This document shows, in pieces, positions 24,617 through 33,796 of a stretch of 64,000 bases of DNA (position 1 is the first letter of the stretch; every line of letters starts with the position of its first letter). The notes under the pieces are model-generated. The model saw only the letters and a list, made by a program, of their open reading frames with translations. It ran no database searches and was not told where the DNA came from. The stretch comes from Hyphomicrobiales bacterium (GTDB lineage: Bacteria > Pseudomonadota > Alphaproteobacteria > Rhizobiales > Beijerinckiaceae). The position numbers and the translations under genes were made by a program. The stretch is taken from NCBI GenBank assembly GCA_028869185.1, contig JAGWTA010000001.1:186001-250000 (forward strand), given 5' to 3'.

Positions 24617-27600
24617 ATGAGCAAGGCGGTTCCCTGGAGCATTAAGGGCGTCGATCGGGACGCGCGCGAACGGGCCCGCGAGGCCGCCGAACGCGAAGGC
24701 AAATCCGTCGCCGCATGGCTCGAGGAAGTGATTTCCGAGCGCGCTACGGGACACGAGGAGCGGGCTCCCAGCAGCGCCGAGCGCATCCGTCGCCTTGCTG
24801 TCAGCCGTCCGCAACCCGTCTATGAAGACGACATCGACGACGATTTCGACGAGCGGCCGCGCCGGTCCTCCCGGCTGCGCTTCGCCGAGGAAGCCGAGGC
24901 CGAGGCCGAAGCGCGCGCAGACGCTGTCTTCGATATCCAGCGCATCGAAAAGCGCCTTGAATCCAATGTCGAAAATACTGCCCGCACGCGCGGCGCGCTG
25001 AACGCCATCATGCGCCGGCTCGGCGACATCGAAGAGCGCGTGACGCAGAAGGACGACGCTGCGCCCTATCGCGCCATTCGCGGCGCGCTGGGACGTCTCG
25101 AGGAGCGCATCGACGGCATCGCCGAACGCGCGGAAGCGCGCGACGATTTCGGCCTTGGCGAGATCGACCGCAAATTGTCGGAGCTTTCCGCAAGTCTGGA
25201 ACAGACGGCTGCGCGCGCCAGTCAGAATCAGGCCGAAGAAGGCCGCATCGACCGTATCGAGCAGGCTCTGTCGGCGTTGTCCTCGCAGCTGGAAACGCGC
25301 GCTGCGCCGCCGCCGGTCGACCCGCGCCTTGGCCGGATCGAGGAACAGCTGTCGAGCATCGCCAGCAAGATTTCCTCCGCCCCGCCGGTCGCCCCCCCGC
25401 CTGCGCCCGAAGCGCTGACGCTGCAGGACATCGAACGCCGCATGGTCGAGCGCCGCGCCAGCGCGCGCATGAGCGAAACCGGCCTGCGCCGTCCGCTCGT
25501 CGACGCGCTTTCGCAGATTTCGCTGCGGCAGCGCGAACTCGACGGGCCCGACGCCGCCCCGGCGCCCTATATCGCGCCGCTCGACATGCGCCGCGCGCCG
25601 TCCGACGAACTGGAAAACCGCCTGTCGGCAGTGCTGGAGCGCATCGAAACGCGCCTGTCGGCGCCGCCGCCTGCGCCGCCGCCGCCTGCGCCGCCGCCGC
25701 CCGCGCCTGCGCCAGAGCCCGTTGTGCCGGCTTCCGTGCAGAACGATCTCAAGCGCATGTCGCAGCATCTCGATTCGCTGCGCACGGAAATGGCCAGTCA
25801 GGACCAGCAGCCGCTCGACACGATCCGACGCGATCTCGAGCAGGTGGTCAGCCGTCTCGACGGTCTTGCGCCGCGCGCTTCGATCGCCTCGCTGGAAGGC
25901 GCGCTGCACGACATATCCCGCCGTCTCGAGGCCGCGCAGCCTGCAGCGCAAATCGACGGCGTACGACATGACATGCGCGCGTCCATCGACGATCTGTCGC
26001 GCGATCTGCACGCATCCCTGGCGAGTCTCGACCAGCGCGATTCGATTGACTCGCTCGGCCGCAACATGCGCGCCCTCGCCGAGAAGGTCGATCGCCTGAC
26101 CGAACGTGACGGCGTCGATCCCGTGACCGTCGACGCGATCCATCGCCAGACCCGCGAAGTGCGCGATCTGCTTGCGCAGGCTGCGGCCATGTCGCAACCG
26201 GCCGAGCGCGCCCAGCGCGAACTCGCGCAATTGTCGCAGAACATCAGCGCCGGCCGATCCGACATTTCGCACGAAGATCTTGAGCGCCTGACCGCCGATG
26301 TGCGCGCGATCGTCAAGGAAAGCGCCTCGCCGAAGAATCTGGAGACGATCGAGCAGCGTCTCGTCCAACTGACGCAACGCGTCGATCGTGCGTTGCTCGC
26401 CTCGACCGACAATCCGCAGATCGCCGCGGTCAACGAGCGTCTGGATACGATTCACCGCGCCATGGCGCAGACGATGGCGGCGCCCGCCCGTGGTCCCGAT
26501 GTCTCCGCCATCGAGCGGATGTTGGGCGAACTCGCGCGCAAGATCGACAATGCGCAGGCCCCGACGGCCGGCGGCGCCGAGCTGGTTGCGCTTCAGACGC
26601 AGATCGAGAAACTGTCGCAGAAGATCGACCACGCGCCCACCGCGCGCGGCGAACAGGTCGCACAGCTCGAGAAGATGATGGGCGAACTCTTCGGCCATCT
26701 GGAAGATGTGCGTCGCGAAGCCGTGGAAGCTGCGCGCGATGCGGCGCGCGAAGGCGCGCGAACCGCCGTCGCCCCGCAGGTTTCCGAAGACATTGCGCAA
26801 TTGCGCGCCAATCAGGACGCTTCCGACAAACGCACGCACGCGACGCTTTCAGCCGTGCATCAGACGCTCGAGCGCGTCGTGGACCGTCTGTCGACGCTTG
26901 AAACCGACATTACCGCAACGCGCCGCGCCGCGCCCGCCGCAGCCGTTGCTGCTGCGCCAGCAGTCGCTGCGCCTGCGCCAGCCGCCCCGCGCATCGAAGC
27001 GCCGATGCCGCCGTTGCGCCCAGTGGCCGCCGCGCCGGCGCCGCGCGCCCCGATCGACGACGAACTGATTGAGCCGAACACGCCGCGCATCGATCCGCGC
27101 AAGCTCGCAGCCCGCGTCCGCGCGCCTGTCGCGGCTGCGCCTGCGGCCGCTGCTGCCGACAAGACCGCGCAGGCGAGCTTCATCGCCGCCGCCCGCCGCG
27201 CCGCCTATGCCGCGAAATCGGCGGCCAGCGACGCCGAACGCGCCGAAGCCGACGCCGAGCCGATCGCCGCCGTTTCGCGCGGCGGCGCCGCGCTCGCGCA
27301 ATTGAAGCGTCTCGAAGTCATCCGCAGCCGTCCGATCCTCCTGGCGATGGCCGCCACCGTCATGGCGGTGGCCTCGCTCTATATTGCCGGCTCGACGATG
27401 GGCGGACGCGAGGCGCCGGCTCCTGCGCAGGTCTCCAGCGGACCGGCGGCCGCCCCGCGCGATGTTCGCCGCGTCGATGTCGCCCCGCCGGCGGACGCGC
27501 AGGCTGCGCCCTCGCTGCCCAATGCCGCCAGAAGCCCGGACGTCGCGCCCGCGCCGCCGGCGGAAGCTGCGCCCTCCAAGGCGGAAAGCGCGCCGGAAAC

Positions 27601-28375
27601 GACGCCCGCTGCGCCTGCCCCCGTCGCGCCGCAGAAAAAGGCCGAGCTCGGCGCGCCCAATATCGACCCTGCGCCCACAGGAACGGCTGCAGCCAATCCG
27701 TCCATCCAGCACACTCGTCCGCTGGCTATGGTCCAGCAGGCCGCCGCAAAGGGCGATGCGCTGGCGCAATTCGAACTTGGCGTGCGCTATGCGGAAGGCA
27801 ACCAGGCGCCGCGCGATGCAAAGCTCTCCGCCGAATGGTTCGCCAAGAGCGCGTCCAAGGGTCTTGCGCCCGCGCAATATCGCCTTGGCGTCATTTACGA
27901 ACGCGGCACGGGCGTGCCGCGCGATACGAACGAAGCGCGCAAATGGTATGAGCGCGCCGCCGAAAGCGGCAATGTGCGCGCCATGCACAATCTGGCCGTG
28001 CTTGCCGCCGATGGCGGTGGCAAGCCCGATTATGTCGCAGCCATGAACTGGTTCCGCAAGGCCGCCGAATTCGGCGTGCGCGACAGCCAATTCAATCTGG
28101 CGATCCTTTATGCGCGCGGCATGGGCGGCGCGCAGGATCTCGTGCAGTCCTACGTCTGGTTTGCGGCCGCCGCCGCGCAAGGCGACGAAGACGCCGGCAA
28201 GAAGCGCGACGAAGTCGCCGCGCGCATGGACGCCAAATCGCTGGCGCGCGCGCGCGCCATCGCCGAAGCGTTCCACGCGCGCACGCCCGTCGCCTCGGCC
28301 AACGAAATCGCCTTGCCGCTCAGCCAGCCGCGCACGCCGATCATGACGCGCGCGCCGCAGCCCTCGGGCGTCTAG
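24617..28375 (+). CDS. podJ: PodJ-like polar localisation protein (coiled coil, one membrane segment, Sel1 repeats)
   Basis: PodJ proteins mark a cell pole and recruit division and surface-structure factors. In 1252 residues the N-terminus (SKAVPWSIKGVDRDARERAREAAER) is the conserved PodJ start. Very long Ala/Glu/Arg coiled-coil and Pro-rich stretches follow to about 900. A single membrane segment lies at about 906-927, then a periplasmic Ala/Pro-rich linker, and about four Sel1-type repeats at about 1043-1205 (GVRYAEGN, GVIYERGTGVPRD, ILYARGMGG). I see no C-terminal peptidoglycan-binding domain, which many PodJ proteins have. The ATG at 24617 has a GGAAG site. Identification rests on architecture and the N-terminal motif. 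Confidence 0.75.
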   Translation: MSKAVPWSIKGVDRDARERAREAAEREGKSVAAWLEEVISERATGHEERAPSSAERIRRLAVSRPQPVYEDDIDDDFDERPRRSSRLRFAEEAEAEAEARADAVFDIQRIEKRLESNVENTARTRGALNAIMRRLGDIEERVTQKDDAAPYRAIRGALGRLEERIDGIAERAEARDDFGLGEIDRKLSELSASLEQTAARASQNQAEEGRIDRIEQALSALSSQLETRAAPPPVDPRLGRIEEQLSSIASKISSAPPVAPPPAPEALTLQDIERRMVERRASARMSETGLRRPLVDALSQISLRQRELDGPDAAPAPYIAPLDMRRAPSDELENRLSAVLERIETRLSAPPPAPPPPAPPPPAPAPEPVVPASVQNDLKRMSQHLDSLRTEMASQDQQPLDTIRRDLEQVVSRLDGLAPRASIASLEGALHDISRRLEAAQPAAQIDGVRHDMRASIDDLSRDLHASLASLDQRDSIDSLGRNMRALAEKVDRLTERDGVDPVTVDAIHRQTREVRDLLAQAAAMSQPAERAQRELAQLSQNISAGRSDISHEDLERLTADVRAIVKESASPKNLETIEQRLVQLTQRVDRALLASTDNPQIAAVNERLDTIHRAMAQTMAAPARGPDVSAIERMLGELARKIDNAQAPTAGGAELVALQTQIEKLSQKIDHAPTARGEQVAQLEKMMGELFGHLEDVRREAVEAARDAAREGARTAVAPQVSEDIAQLRANQDASDKRTHATLSAVHQTLERVVDRLSTLETDITATRRAAPAAAVAAAPAVAAPAPAAPRIEAPMPPLRPVAAAPAPRAPIDDELIEPNTPRIDPRKLAARVRAPVAAAPAAAAADKTAQASFIAAARRAAYAAKSAASDAERAEADAEPIAAVSRGGAALAQLKRLEVIRSRPILLAMAATVMAVASLYIAGSTMGGREAPAPAQVSSGPAAAPRDVRRVDVAPPADAQAAPSLPNAARSPDVAPAPPAEAAPSKAESAPETTPAAPAPVAPQKKAELGAPNIDPAPTGTAAANPSIQHTRPLAMVQQAAAKGDALAQFELGVRYAEGNQAPRDAKLSAEWFAKSASKGLAPAQYRLGVIYERGTGVPRDTNEARKWYERAAESGNVRAMHNLAVLAADGGGKPDYVAAMNWFRKAAEFGVRDSQFNLAILYARGMGGAQDLVQSYVWFAAAAAQGDEDAGKKRDEVAARMDAKSLARARAIAEAFHARTPVASANEIALPLSQPRTPIMTRAPQPSGV

Positions 28376-28480
28376 GCCCAAAACGAAGGCGCTACGACAA
28401 AATGTCGTCTGGCTTGCGCGCCGGGCGGTGTGTTAGGGCCAAGAAGAGCGCGCAAGCGCCGGATAGCAACGGGGCGCGGA

Positions 28481-29407
28481 GTGGAAGTTTATCTGCCCAT
28501 CGCCGAAATGCCGGTGAATGTTTTTGTCATCCTTGGCCTTGGCGCTGCGGTTGGCTTCATCTCGGGCCTTTTCGGCGTCGGCGGCGGGTTTCTTCTGACG
28601 CCCATGCTGATTTTTCTGGGTTTGCCCTCGCCTGTTGTCGTGGCGAGCCAGGCGCCGCAGATTGCGGGCTCCTCGCTGACCGGCGCGCTCGCCTACTGGC
28701 GCAAGAAAGCGCTCGACGTGAAGCTGGGGACCGTGCTGATCGTCGGCGGTCTCATCGGCACGCAACTCGGCGTCATGTTCTTCAACGCGATGCGCGAGAG
28801 CGGGCAACTCGATATCGTCATCGTGCTGTCCTACATCACCTTGCTCGGGCTCGTCGGCGGCCTCATGCTGGCTGAGAGCTTGCGCGCCGTGGCGCGCACG
28901 CGCTCTGGCGCACCGCCGCCGCGCCGCACGGTCGGGCGCCATCGTTGGTATGAAGGCCTGCCCTTCAAGATGCGGTTCCACCGTTCCGGTCTTTATGTCA
29001 GCATCATTCCTCTGCTGGTGATTTCCTGCGGGATCGGCTTTGCCGGCGCTGTCCTTGGCATCGGCGGCGGCTTCATTCTCGTGCCGGCGCTCATCTATAT
29101 TTTTCGCGTTCCGGCCAATGTCGTCGTAGGCACGTCGCTGTTCCAGATTCTGTGCACGATGATTGCAGCGACCTTGCTGCATGCGACATCGAGCCACGCC
29201 GTCGACGCAGTGCTGGCGACCGTGCTGCTGATCGGCAGCGTTTTCGGCGCGCAATTTGGGGCGCGCGCCGGCGCCAACATCCGCGGCGAACATTTCCGCC
29301 TGCTGCTCGCGCTCATGATTCTGGCCGTCGCGCTGCGTTTTGCCTACGACGTGCTGAACAAGCCCGAGGAGCTTTTCACGGCGACGCTGACGGAGACGGC
29401 GCGATGA
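28481..29407 (+). CDS. TauE/SafE-family anion (sulfite/organosulfonate-type) exporter
   Basis: This is a 308-residue integral membrane protein with about eight segments in two homologous halves, each carrying the family's Gly-rich motif (GFISGLFGVGGGFLLTP near residue 20 and GFAGAVLGIGGGFILVP near 190). Family members move sulfite, sulfoacetate or related anions, but the substrate here is not known. The GTG at 28481 was chosen because the product then begins with the conserved segment VYLPIAEM, and a GGGGCGCGGA purine stretch precedes it. Its TGA overlaps the ATG of the next gene (ATGA), showing translational coupling. Confidence 0.9.
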   Translation: MEVYLPIAEMPVNVFVILGLGAAVGFISGLFGVGGGFLLTPMLIFLGLPSPVVVASQAPQIAGSSLTGALAYWRKKALDVKLGTVLIVGGLIGTQLGVMFFNAMRESGQLDIVIVLSYITLLGLVGGLMLAESLRAVARTRSGAPPPRRTVGRHRWYEGLPFKMRFHRSGLYVSIIPLLVISCGIGFAGAVLGIGGGFILVPALIYIFRVPANVVVGTSLFQILCTMIAATLLHATSSHAVDAVLATVLLIGSVFGAQFGARAGANIRGEHFRLLLALMILAVALRFAYDVLNKPEELFTATLTETAR

Positions 29408-30183
29408 GGCTCGTGCGCGCGCTTCTTCTGGCGGCGCTGATCGCGCCCGCCGCCGCGCCCGCAACGGCAGAAACGCTGCTTGTCACGCTCTCAACCGACA
29501 AGATCGGCATCAGCTCCAATTTCACCGGCGGCGACATCGTGGTTTTCGGCGCCGTCCAGCGCGACGAAGGCGCGGGCGAGGGGCTCGAACGGCGCTACGA
29601 TATTGTCGTGACCGTGCGCGGCCCGCGCGGCGCAACGACTGTGCGCGAGAAGCGCGCGCTCGGACCCATGTGGGTCAATCGCGCCGCGCGCAAATTCATC
29701 GCCACGCCGGCCTATGCAGCGGTGCTGTCGAACCGCCCGATCCCCTATATCGCGCCCGATGCCGAATTGCGACAGCGCTATGCGCTCGGCCTCGAATATC
29801 AGGCGCCGCCGCCAAGCGACCCCTCGCGCATGTGGGAACCGGAAGAGGTGCAGTTTCGCAGTGCGCTGGTGCGTTTGCGCGAGAAGCAGAAGCTGTTCCT
29901 CGAAGAGCCCGATGGCGTGAAATTTCTGTCGCCCACCGTCTTCCGCGCAACAGCGCGCATTCCCGGCGGCGCGCCGCTGGGCCTGTACGGCGTGGATGTG
30001 GCGTTGTTTTCAGGCGGCGTCCCCATCGCGCGCACCCTGACGCCATTTGCGGTCCAGAAAAGCGGTTCGGAGGCCTTCATCGCCAATGAAGCGCGCCGCA
30101 GGCCGCTGCAATATGGGCTTGCGACCGTTGCAATCGCGCTGTTCTTTGGCTGGCTTGCGAGCGTGATTTTCCGCCGCGACTGA
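29404..30183 (+). CDS. TIGR02186-family membrane-anchored periplasmic protein
   Basis: This 259-residue product has an N-terminal signal peptide (cleavage likely after ATA, near residue 22), a beta-rich periplasmic region (residues 25-230) and one C-terminal membrane anchor (about 236-254) ending in RRD. It matches the alphaproteobacterial family TIGR02186, of unknown function, which is characteristically encoded next to a TauE-type exporter. Here the ATGA overlap makes the pair obligately coupled. A role as an accessory or periplasmic adaptor of the exporter is inference only. Confidence 0.85.
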   Translation: MRLVRALLLAALIAPAAAPATAETLLVTLSTDKIGISSNFTGGDIVVFGAVQRDEGAGEGLERRYDIVVTVRGPRGATTVREKRALGPMWVNRAARKFIATPAYAAVLSNRPIPYIAPDAELRQRYALGLEYQAPPPSDPSRMWEPEEVQFRSALVRLREKQKLFLEEPDGVKFLSPTVFRATARIPGGAPLGLYGVDVALFSGGVPIARTLTPFAVQKSGSEAFIANEARRRPLQYGLATVAIALFFGWLASVIFRRD

Positions 30184-30201
30184 TCGGCGCGGCGCGTCGC
30201 T

Positions 30202-30792
30202 TCAGGTCTTTCGTTTCGCATTGCGCGCCGGGACGGCGATCGCTGCTTTCGTCATGGCGATCTGCTCGTTTGCAACAAGGTCGAACGGCTCAAGCGCATG
30301 GTCTGCGCGCGCGAGAATGACGGCGCCCTCGCACGCGGCAATCAGCGTCGCCGCAAGCGCCTGCGCGCGCTTTTCCGGAACGCCGCCCTCATGCAGCAAT
30401 GTGGCGAGCAGCGCGCGCCAGCCGGCAAAAGCAACCGCCGCCGCGCGCAACAGATCGGGCGTTTCCGCCGCCACTGTCACCGCCGCCGCCGCGCAGCCCG
30501 CGCCGAAGTCCGAACGCGTGAGCAATGCGCGCCATAACCCGATAAAGCCGGCTGCGACCTTGTCGGCGGGCTGACCCCTCAGGCTTTCGAGATGGGCGAG
30601 CGCGAAGGCGCCCGCCGCCGCCACGGCCTTGGCGACAAGTTCGTCCTTGCCACCGGGAAAGTGGTGATAGAGCGAACCACGCGGCGCGCCTGATGCTTCA
30701 AGAACTTCGCTGAAAGACGTGCGCTGCAATCCCCGTCGCGCCAGCGACAGAGCCGTTTGCTCGATCATGCGTTGTTTGACGTCGCCGCCCAT
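30202..30792 (-). CDS. TetR/AcrR-family repressor
   Basis: This is a 196-residue regulator with an N-terminal helix-turn-helix (residues 5-50, including SFSEVLEASGAPRGSLYHHFPGGKDEL) and an all-helical ligand domain. The fold resembles LmrA/YxaF-like TetR regulators. It is divergent from a tautomerase gene with only 73 bases between the start codons, and that gap holds two palindromes. Autorepression plus control of the tautomerase is the simplest reading. The ligand is unknown. Confidence 0.92.
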   Translation of the reverse strand: MGGDVKQRMIEQTALSLARRGLQRTSFSEVLEASGAPRGSLYHHFPGGKDELVAKAVAAAGAFALAHLESLRGQPADKVAAGFIGLWRALLTRSDFGAGCAAAAVTVAAETPDLLRAAAVAFAGWRALLATLLHEGGVPEKRAQALAATLIAACEGAVILARADHALEPFDLVANEQIAMTKAAIAVPARNAKRKT

Positions 30793-30803
30793 GCGCCCCC
30801 TTG

Positions 30804-30823
30804 ACTATGACGGTCATCATAGT
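30804..30823. promoter_or_regulatory. TetR operator palindrome 1
   Basis: A perfect inverted repeat ACTATGA-N6-TCATAGT, 20 bases, overlaps a TTGACT (30801-30806) that could be a -35 for the tautomerase gene. The site lies 12 bases upstream of the tetR start codon. Confidence 0.7.
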
Positions 30824-30826
30824 GAA

Positions 30827-30842
30827 TATGATGCCCATCATA
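30827..30842. promoter_or_regulatory. TetR operator palindrome 2
   Basis: A second perfect inverted repeat, TATGAT-N4-ATCATA, shares the TATGA/TCATA core with palindrome 1. It lies four bases after it and could overlap the -10 region of the tautomerase promoter. Confidence 0.6.
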
Positions 30843-30865
30843 ATCCCGACAGGAGCAAACCGTCC

Positions 30866-31300
30866 ATGCCCATGATCGACATCTACGCCATCGAAGGAAC
30901 CTTTACCGATCCGCACAAGCTGGCGCAGGAGGCCGCGGCCGCCGTCAAGGCCGTCGAGCAGGTTCCCGACATCCCGATGTTTCGCAAAAACACGGCGGCT
31001 TTCGTGCACGTTTTGCCAAAAGCGGCCATTTCGAACGTCGATGGCGAAGCCAATTATGTGCGCGTGCAGGTTCTGACCAACGCAGGCGCGCTCGATCGCG
31101 AAAAGCAGATCGCGGTGACGCGCCAGTTGACCGATCTCGTCGCCAGCGCCGCGGGCGACGCTTCGCTGGCGCAGCGCACCTGGGTCCTGCTGACGGAGGC
31201 CGCGCCCGGCGGATGGGGCTTGTGGGGTCATGCGCACACCAACGAGGAGATCGTCGGCGCCGCGCGCGCCGAAATCGGCCGGTTGAAGGGGCAGGGTTGA
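30866..31300 (+). CDS. tautomerase-superfamily protein
   Basis: This is a 144-residue protein beginning Met-Pro; after Met removal Pro becomes the N-terminal catalytic base typical of the tautomerase superfamily. The sequence resembles two-repeat (double-length) 4-oxalocrotonate tautomerase relatives that use Pro-1. The substrate is not predictable. The ATG at 30866 has an AGGAG site at 30851-30855. Control by the divergent TetR regulator through the two palindromes suggests induction by a small organic compound, possibly an electrophile or aromatic breakdown product; this is inference. Confidence 0.85.
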   Translation: MPMIDIYAIEGTFTDPHKLAQEAAAAVKAVEQVPDIPMFRKNTAAFVHVLPKAAISNVDGEANYVRVQVLTNAGALDREKQIAVTRQLTDLVASAAGDASLAQRTWVLLTEAAPGGWGLWGHAHTNEEIVGAARAEIGRLKGQG

Positions 31301-31444
31301 GAGGCGCGCAATCCTGACTGCGGCGCGGCCCGAACGAACGAAATTTTCGCTTATCGTCCGGCATCGCCGCATTTTCGCGCCGATTGTTGTTTTTGGTCGC
31401 AGCGCGGCGCAAGATCGCGGTCCGCTTTCAAGGGATTCGATTTC

Positions 31445-31786
31445 ATGCGTTTCGCTGCGTCTTTTGCTTTTCTCGCCGCTCTGGCGCTGGCTGGGCCAGC
31501 GGCCGCAGAGACCGCCGCGCATGCGCACAAAAGCGTAAAGGCCGGCGCAAAATCGGGCGGCAAATCAAAAGCGACCGCCGCAAAACCCAGCGGTCCGCGC
31601 AAGCCCGGCGAACTCGAAGGCTGGTCAGCCCCGGAAAAGGGCGCGAAAGCCGCGCCGGAGAAGGCGACGGCGAAGGGTCCCTCCGAAGATGGCGGCCTGC
31701 CGCTGCCGCAGAGCAAGATCCCGACCAGCGAAGGCTCGGTCGGCTACGACGATCACGGCAATCTGGGCACCGGTTTCAAGTTCTAG
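31445..31786 (+). CDS. small secreted Lys/Ala-rich protein
   Basis: This is a 113-residue product with a clear signal peptide (hydrophobic core AASFAFLAALALAG, cleavage likely after AAA near residue 21). The mature part is Lys-, Ala- and Pro-rich and without recognisable fold until a short C-terminal segment (LPLPQSKIPTSEGSVGYDDHGNLGTGFKF region). The ATG follows AAGGGA. No family is recognised. Its TAG overlaps the TAG of cfa on the other strand: the CTAG at 31783-31786 serves as stop for both, so the two transcripts converge with no spacer. Confidence 0.7.
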   Translation: MRFAASFAFLAALALAGPAAAETAAHAHKSVKAGAKSGGKSKATAAKPSGPRKPGELEGWSAPEKGAKAAPEKATAKGPSEDGGLPLPQSKIPTSEGSVGYDDHGNLGTGFKF

Positions 31787-33006
31787 CCGCCTGCCGCTTT
31801 CAGGCGCGCTTCGGCTGCGGCGATATAGTCGCGCGTGATCGGCGCAGCGTCGTGTCGCCGCGTGAGCTGCAGGTGGAACACGCATTCCCCCTCGAAACGG
31901 AAGCCGATTTCCGCCAGCGCGAGATAGAACTCCCACATGCGGCAGAAGCGTTCGTCGTAGAGCGCTGCAGCTTCCGCGCGGCGCGCCAGAAAACGCTCGC
32001 GCCAGTGGCGCAGCGTTTCGGCGTAATGCATGCGCCAGACTTCGATGTCCGTGATGAACAAGCCCGCCTTTTCGACAGCGGCCGCGATTTCGGAGAGCGA
32101 GGGAATATAGCCGCCGGGGAAGATATATTTGCGGATCCAGGGATTGGTTTCGCCAGGGCCATCGGGGCGCCCGATCGTGTGCAGCAGGGCGACGCTGTCC
32201 CTGGTCATCAGCGCGCGCATCTTTTCGAAAAACGTGCCGAAATGCGCTGCGCCCACATGTTCGAACATGCCGACCGAAACAATCCGGTCATAGGTCCCCT
32301 CGATGTCGCGGTAATCGCGCATCAAGAATTGCACCTGTCCGGTAAGATTGGCTTCGGCCGCGCGATTTTTCGCAGCCTCGAATTGTTCAAGAGAAAGCGT
32401 CGCGCCGTCGACGCGGGCGCCGCAGTTTTGCGCGAGGTACAGCGCCATGCCGCCCCAGCCCGAGCCGATGTCGAGCACGCGCATATCTTTTTCCAGCAGT
32501 AATTTCGCGGCGATCCGGCGCTTCTTCGCCGTCTGCGCTTCGTCGAGCGTTTGATCGGGCCGCTGGAAATAGGCGCAGGAATATTGCTGGTCCTCGTCCA
32601 GAAACAGGCGGTAAAGCCGCGCGTCGAGATCGTAGTGATGTGCGACATTGGCGCGCGCGCCGGCGCGTTCGTTGGGCCCGCGCAGAAAACGCGCAGCGTC
32701 CCGCGCGGTGCGAAATGCGCTGATCAAGGCGGGTGGATTGAAACGCACGTCGCAGACAGCGACCAGCGCGAGCAGATCGTAGATCGAGCCCGACCGCATC
32801 ACGAGGCGCCCGTCCGTGTAGAGTTCGCCGAGCGCAAGTTCAGGATTGCGCAGGAGATCGAATGGCCCGCGAGCGTCCATGAATTCCGCTTGCAATGGAA
32901 CGCCCTTGCCGTCCCCGAATTTCTGCCGTTTTCCGTCCGCGAAGATGAGAGTGAGATCGCCAGTTTGAATCATTTGCGCCACGAGGCGCGAAAGCATGTT
33001 TTGCAT
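31783..33006 (-). CDS. cfa: cyclopropane-fatty-acyl-phospholipid synthase
   Basis: The enzyme methylates unsaturated acyl chains of membrane phospholipids using S-adenosylmethionine, forming cyclopropane rings that protect against acid and stress. In 407 residues it has an N-terminal SCP2-like region (1-110), then the methyltransferase core with VLDIGSGWGG (SAM site) at about 177-186 and segments MFEHVG and YIFPGGYIPS, as in E. coli Cfa. An AAGGG site precedes the ATG at 33006. It lies just downstream of the ccdA-type gene on the same strand, 61 bases apart. Confidence 0.94.
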   Translation of the reverse strand: MQNMLSRLVAQMIQTGDLTLIFADGKRQKFGDGKGVPLQAEFMDARGPFDLLRNPELALGELYTDGRLVMRSGSIYDLLALVAVCDVRFNPPALISAFRTARDAARFLRGPNERAGARANVAHHYDLDARLYRLFLDEDQQYSCAYFQRPDQTLDEAQTAKKRRIAAKLLLEKDMRVLDIGSGWGGMALYLAQNCGARVDGATLSLEQFEAAKNRAAEANLTGQVQFLMRDYRDIEGTYDRIVSVGMFEHVGAAHFGTFFEKMRALMTRDSVALLHTIGRPDGPGETNPWIRKYIFPGGYIPSLSEIAAAVEKAGLFITDIEVWRMHYAETLRHWRERFLARRAEAAALYDERFCRMWEFYLALAEIGFRFEGECVFHLQLTRRHDAAPITRDYIAAAEARLKAAGG

Positions 33007-33067
33007 GCGCTGCCCTTATCAAAAGAGCTCTATGGCGCCTTCTTGATGAGTCTTTTTTGTGAAGACG

Positions 33068-33787
33068 TCAAAATCGCGTCGTTATTTGGGTCAACCACGC
33101 CGGGGAGGCGTTGACCAGCGCGGTTTCGAGTCGCTTGTCCAGGCCCGTGAGCGTCAGCCCGCCAGCCAGGATCAAAAACGCGCCAAGCGCTGTTTTCAGC
33201 CCTTTCCCGCCGACGATCAGCCGGTCGCGCCAGCGCATGAGCGTGCTGCGCGAGAGCGCGCCCAGCAGCGCAAGCGGTATGCCGGCGCCAAGGCCAAACA
33301 AGGCCATCGTCGCAGCGACGGCGCCGAGCGAGCGGCCTTGCGCGGCCAGAACGGAGGCTGCGCCAAGCGTCGGTCCGACGCAGGGGCTCCAGACGAGGCC
33401 AAGCAACAGGCCAACCGCAAATTGCCCCGACACGCCTTTGGCGGATACCGCGCCGAAACGTTGCTGGAAAAAATCGCTGACCGGCCCGCCAGCCGCAGCC
33501 GCGCGGTTTTGCAGCGCAGGGACGGCGAGCACGACGCCAAGCGCAACCAGAAGCGCCGCCGCGCCTTGACGCAGGAGCGCGCCGTCAGCCCCGAGCGAAA
33601 AGCCGATCGTCGCCAGAAAAAGGCCCGCGGCGACAAAAGACAGGCTGACGCCGCCCGCCAGCGCGAGCGGGCCAAGTCGATGCTCGCTCGCGGCCGCGCC
33701 GAGCACGATGGGTGTCAGCGGCAGAACGCAGGGCGAGAGGATCGACAGCGCGCCAGCCAGAAACGCGAGCGCAAACGAGGTCTCCAT
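33068..33787 (-). CDS. CcdA/DsbD-type transmembrane thiol-electron carrier
   Basis: This is a 239-residue membrane protein with about six segments and two paired cysteines in SPCVLP (near residue 20) and SPCVGP (near 135), the CcdA/DsbD-beta signature. It carries electrons from cytoplasmic thioredoxin to periplasmic thiol proteins, for example during cytochrome c maturation or envelope repair. The gene lies nine bases after the stop of the secreted thioredoxin-like gene, which is very likely its periplasmic partner. An exact role (cytochrome c or general redox) is not fixed by sequence. Confidence 0.88.
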   Translation of the reverse strand: METSFALAFLAGALSILSPCVLPLTPIVLGAAASEHRLGPLALAGGVSLSFVAAGLFLATIGFSLGADGALLRQGAAALLVALGVVLAVPALQNRAAAAGGPVSDFFQQRFGAVSAKGVSGQFAVGLLLGLVWSPCVGPTLGAASVLAAQGRSLGAVAATMALFGLGAGIPLALLGALSRSTLMRWRDRLIVGGKGLKTALGAFLILAGGLTLTGLDKRLETALVNASPAWLTQITTRF

Positions 33788-33796
33788 CGCGGACGA

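Noticed and set aside
28394-28408. short hairpin ACGACA/TGTCGT after the podJ-type gene as terminator
   Set aside because: The stem is only six base pairs and no T-tract follows.
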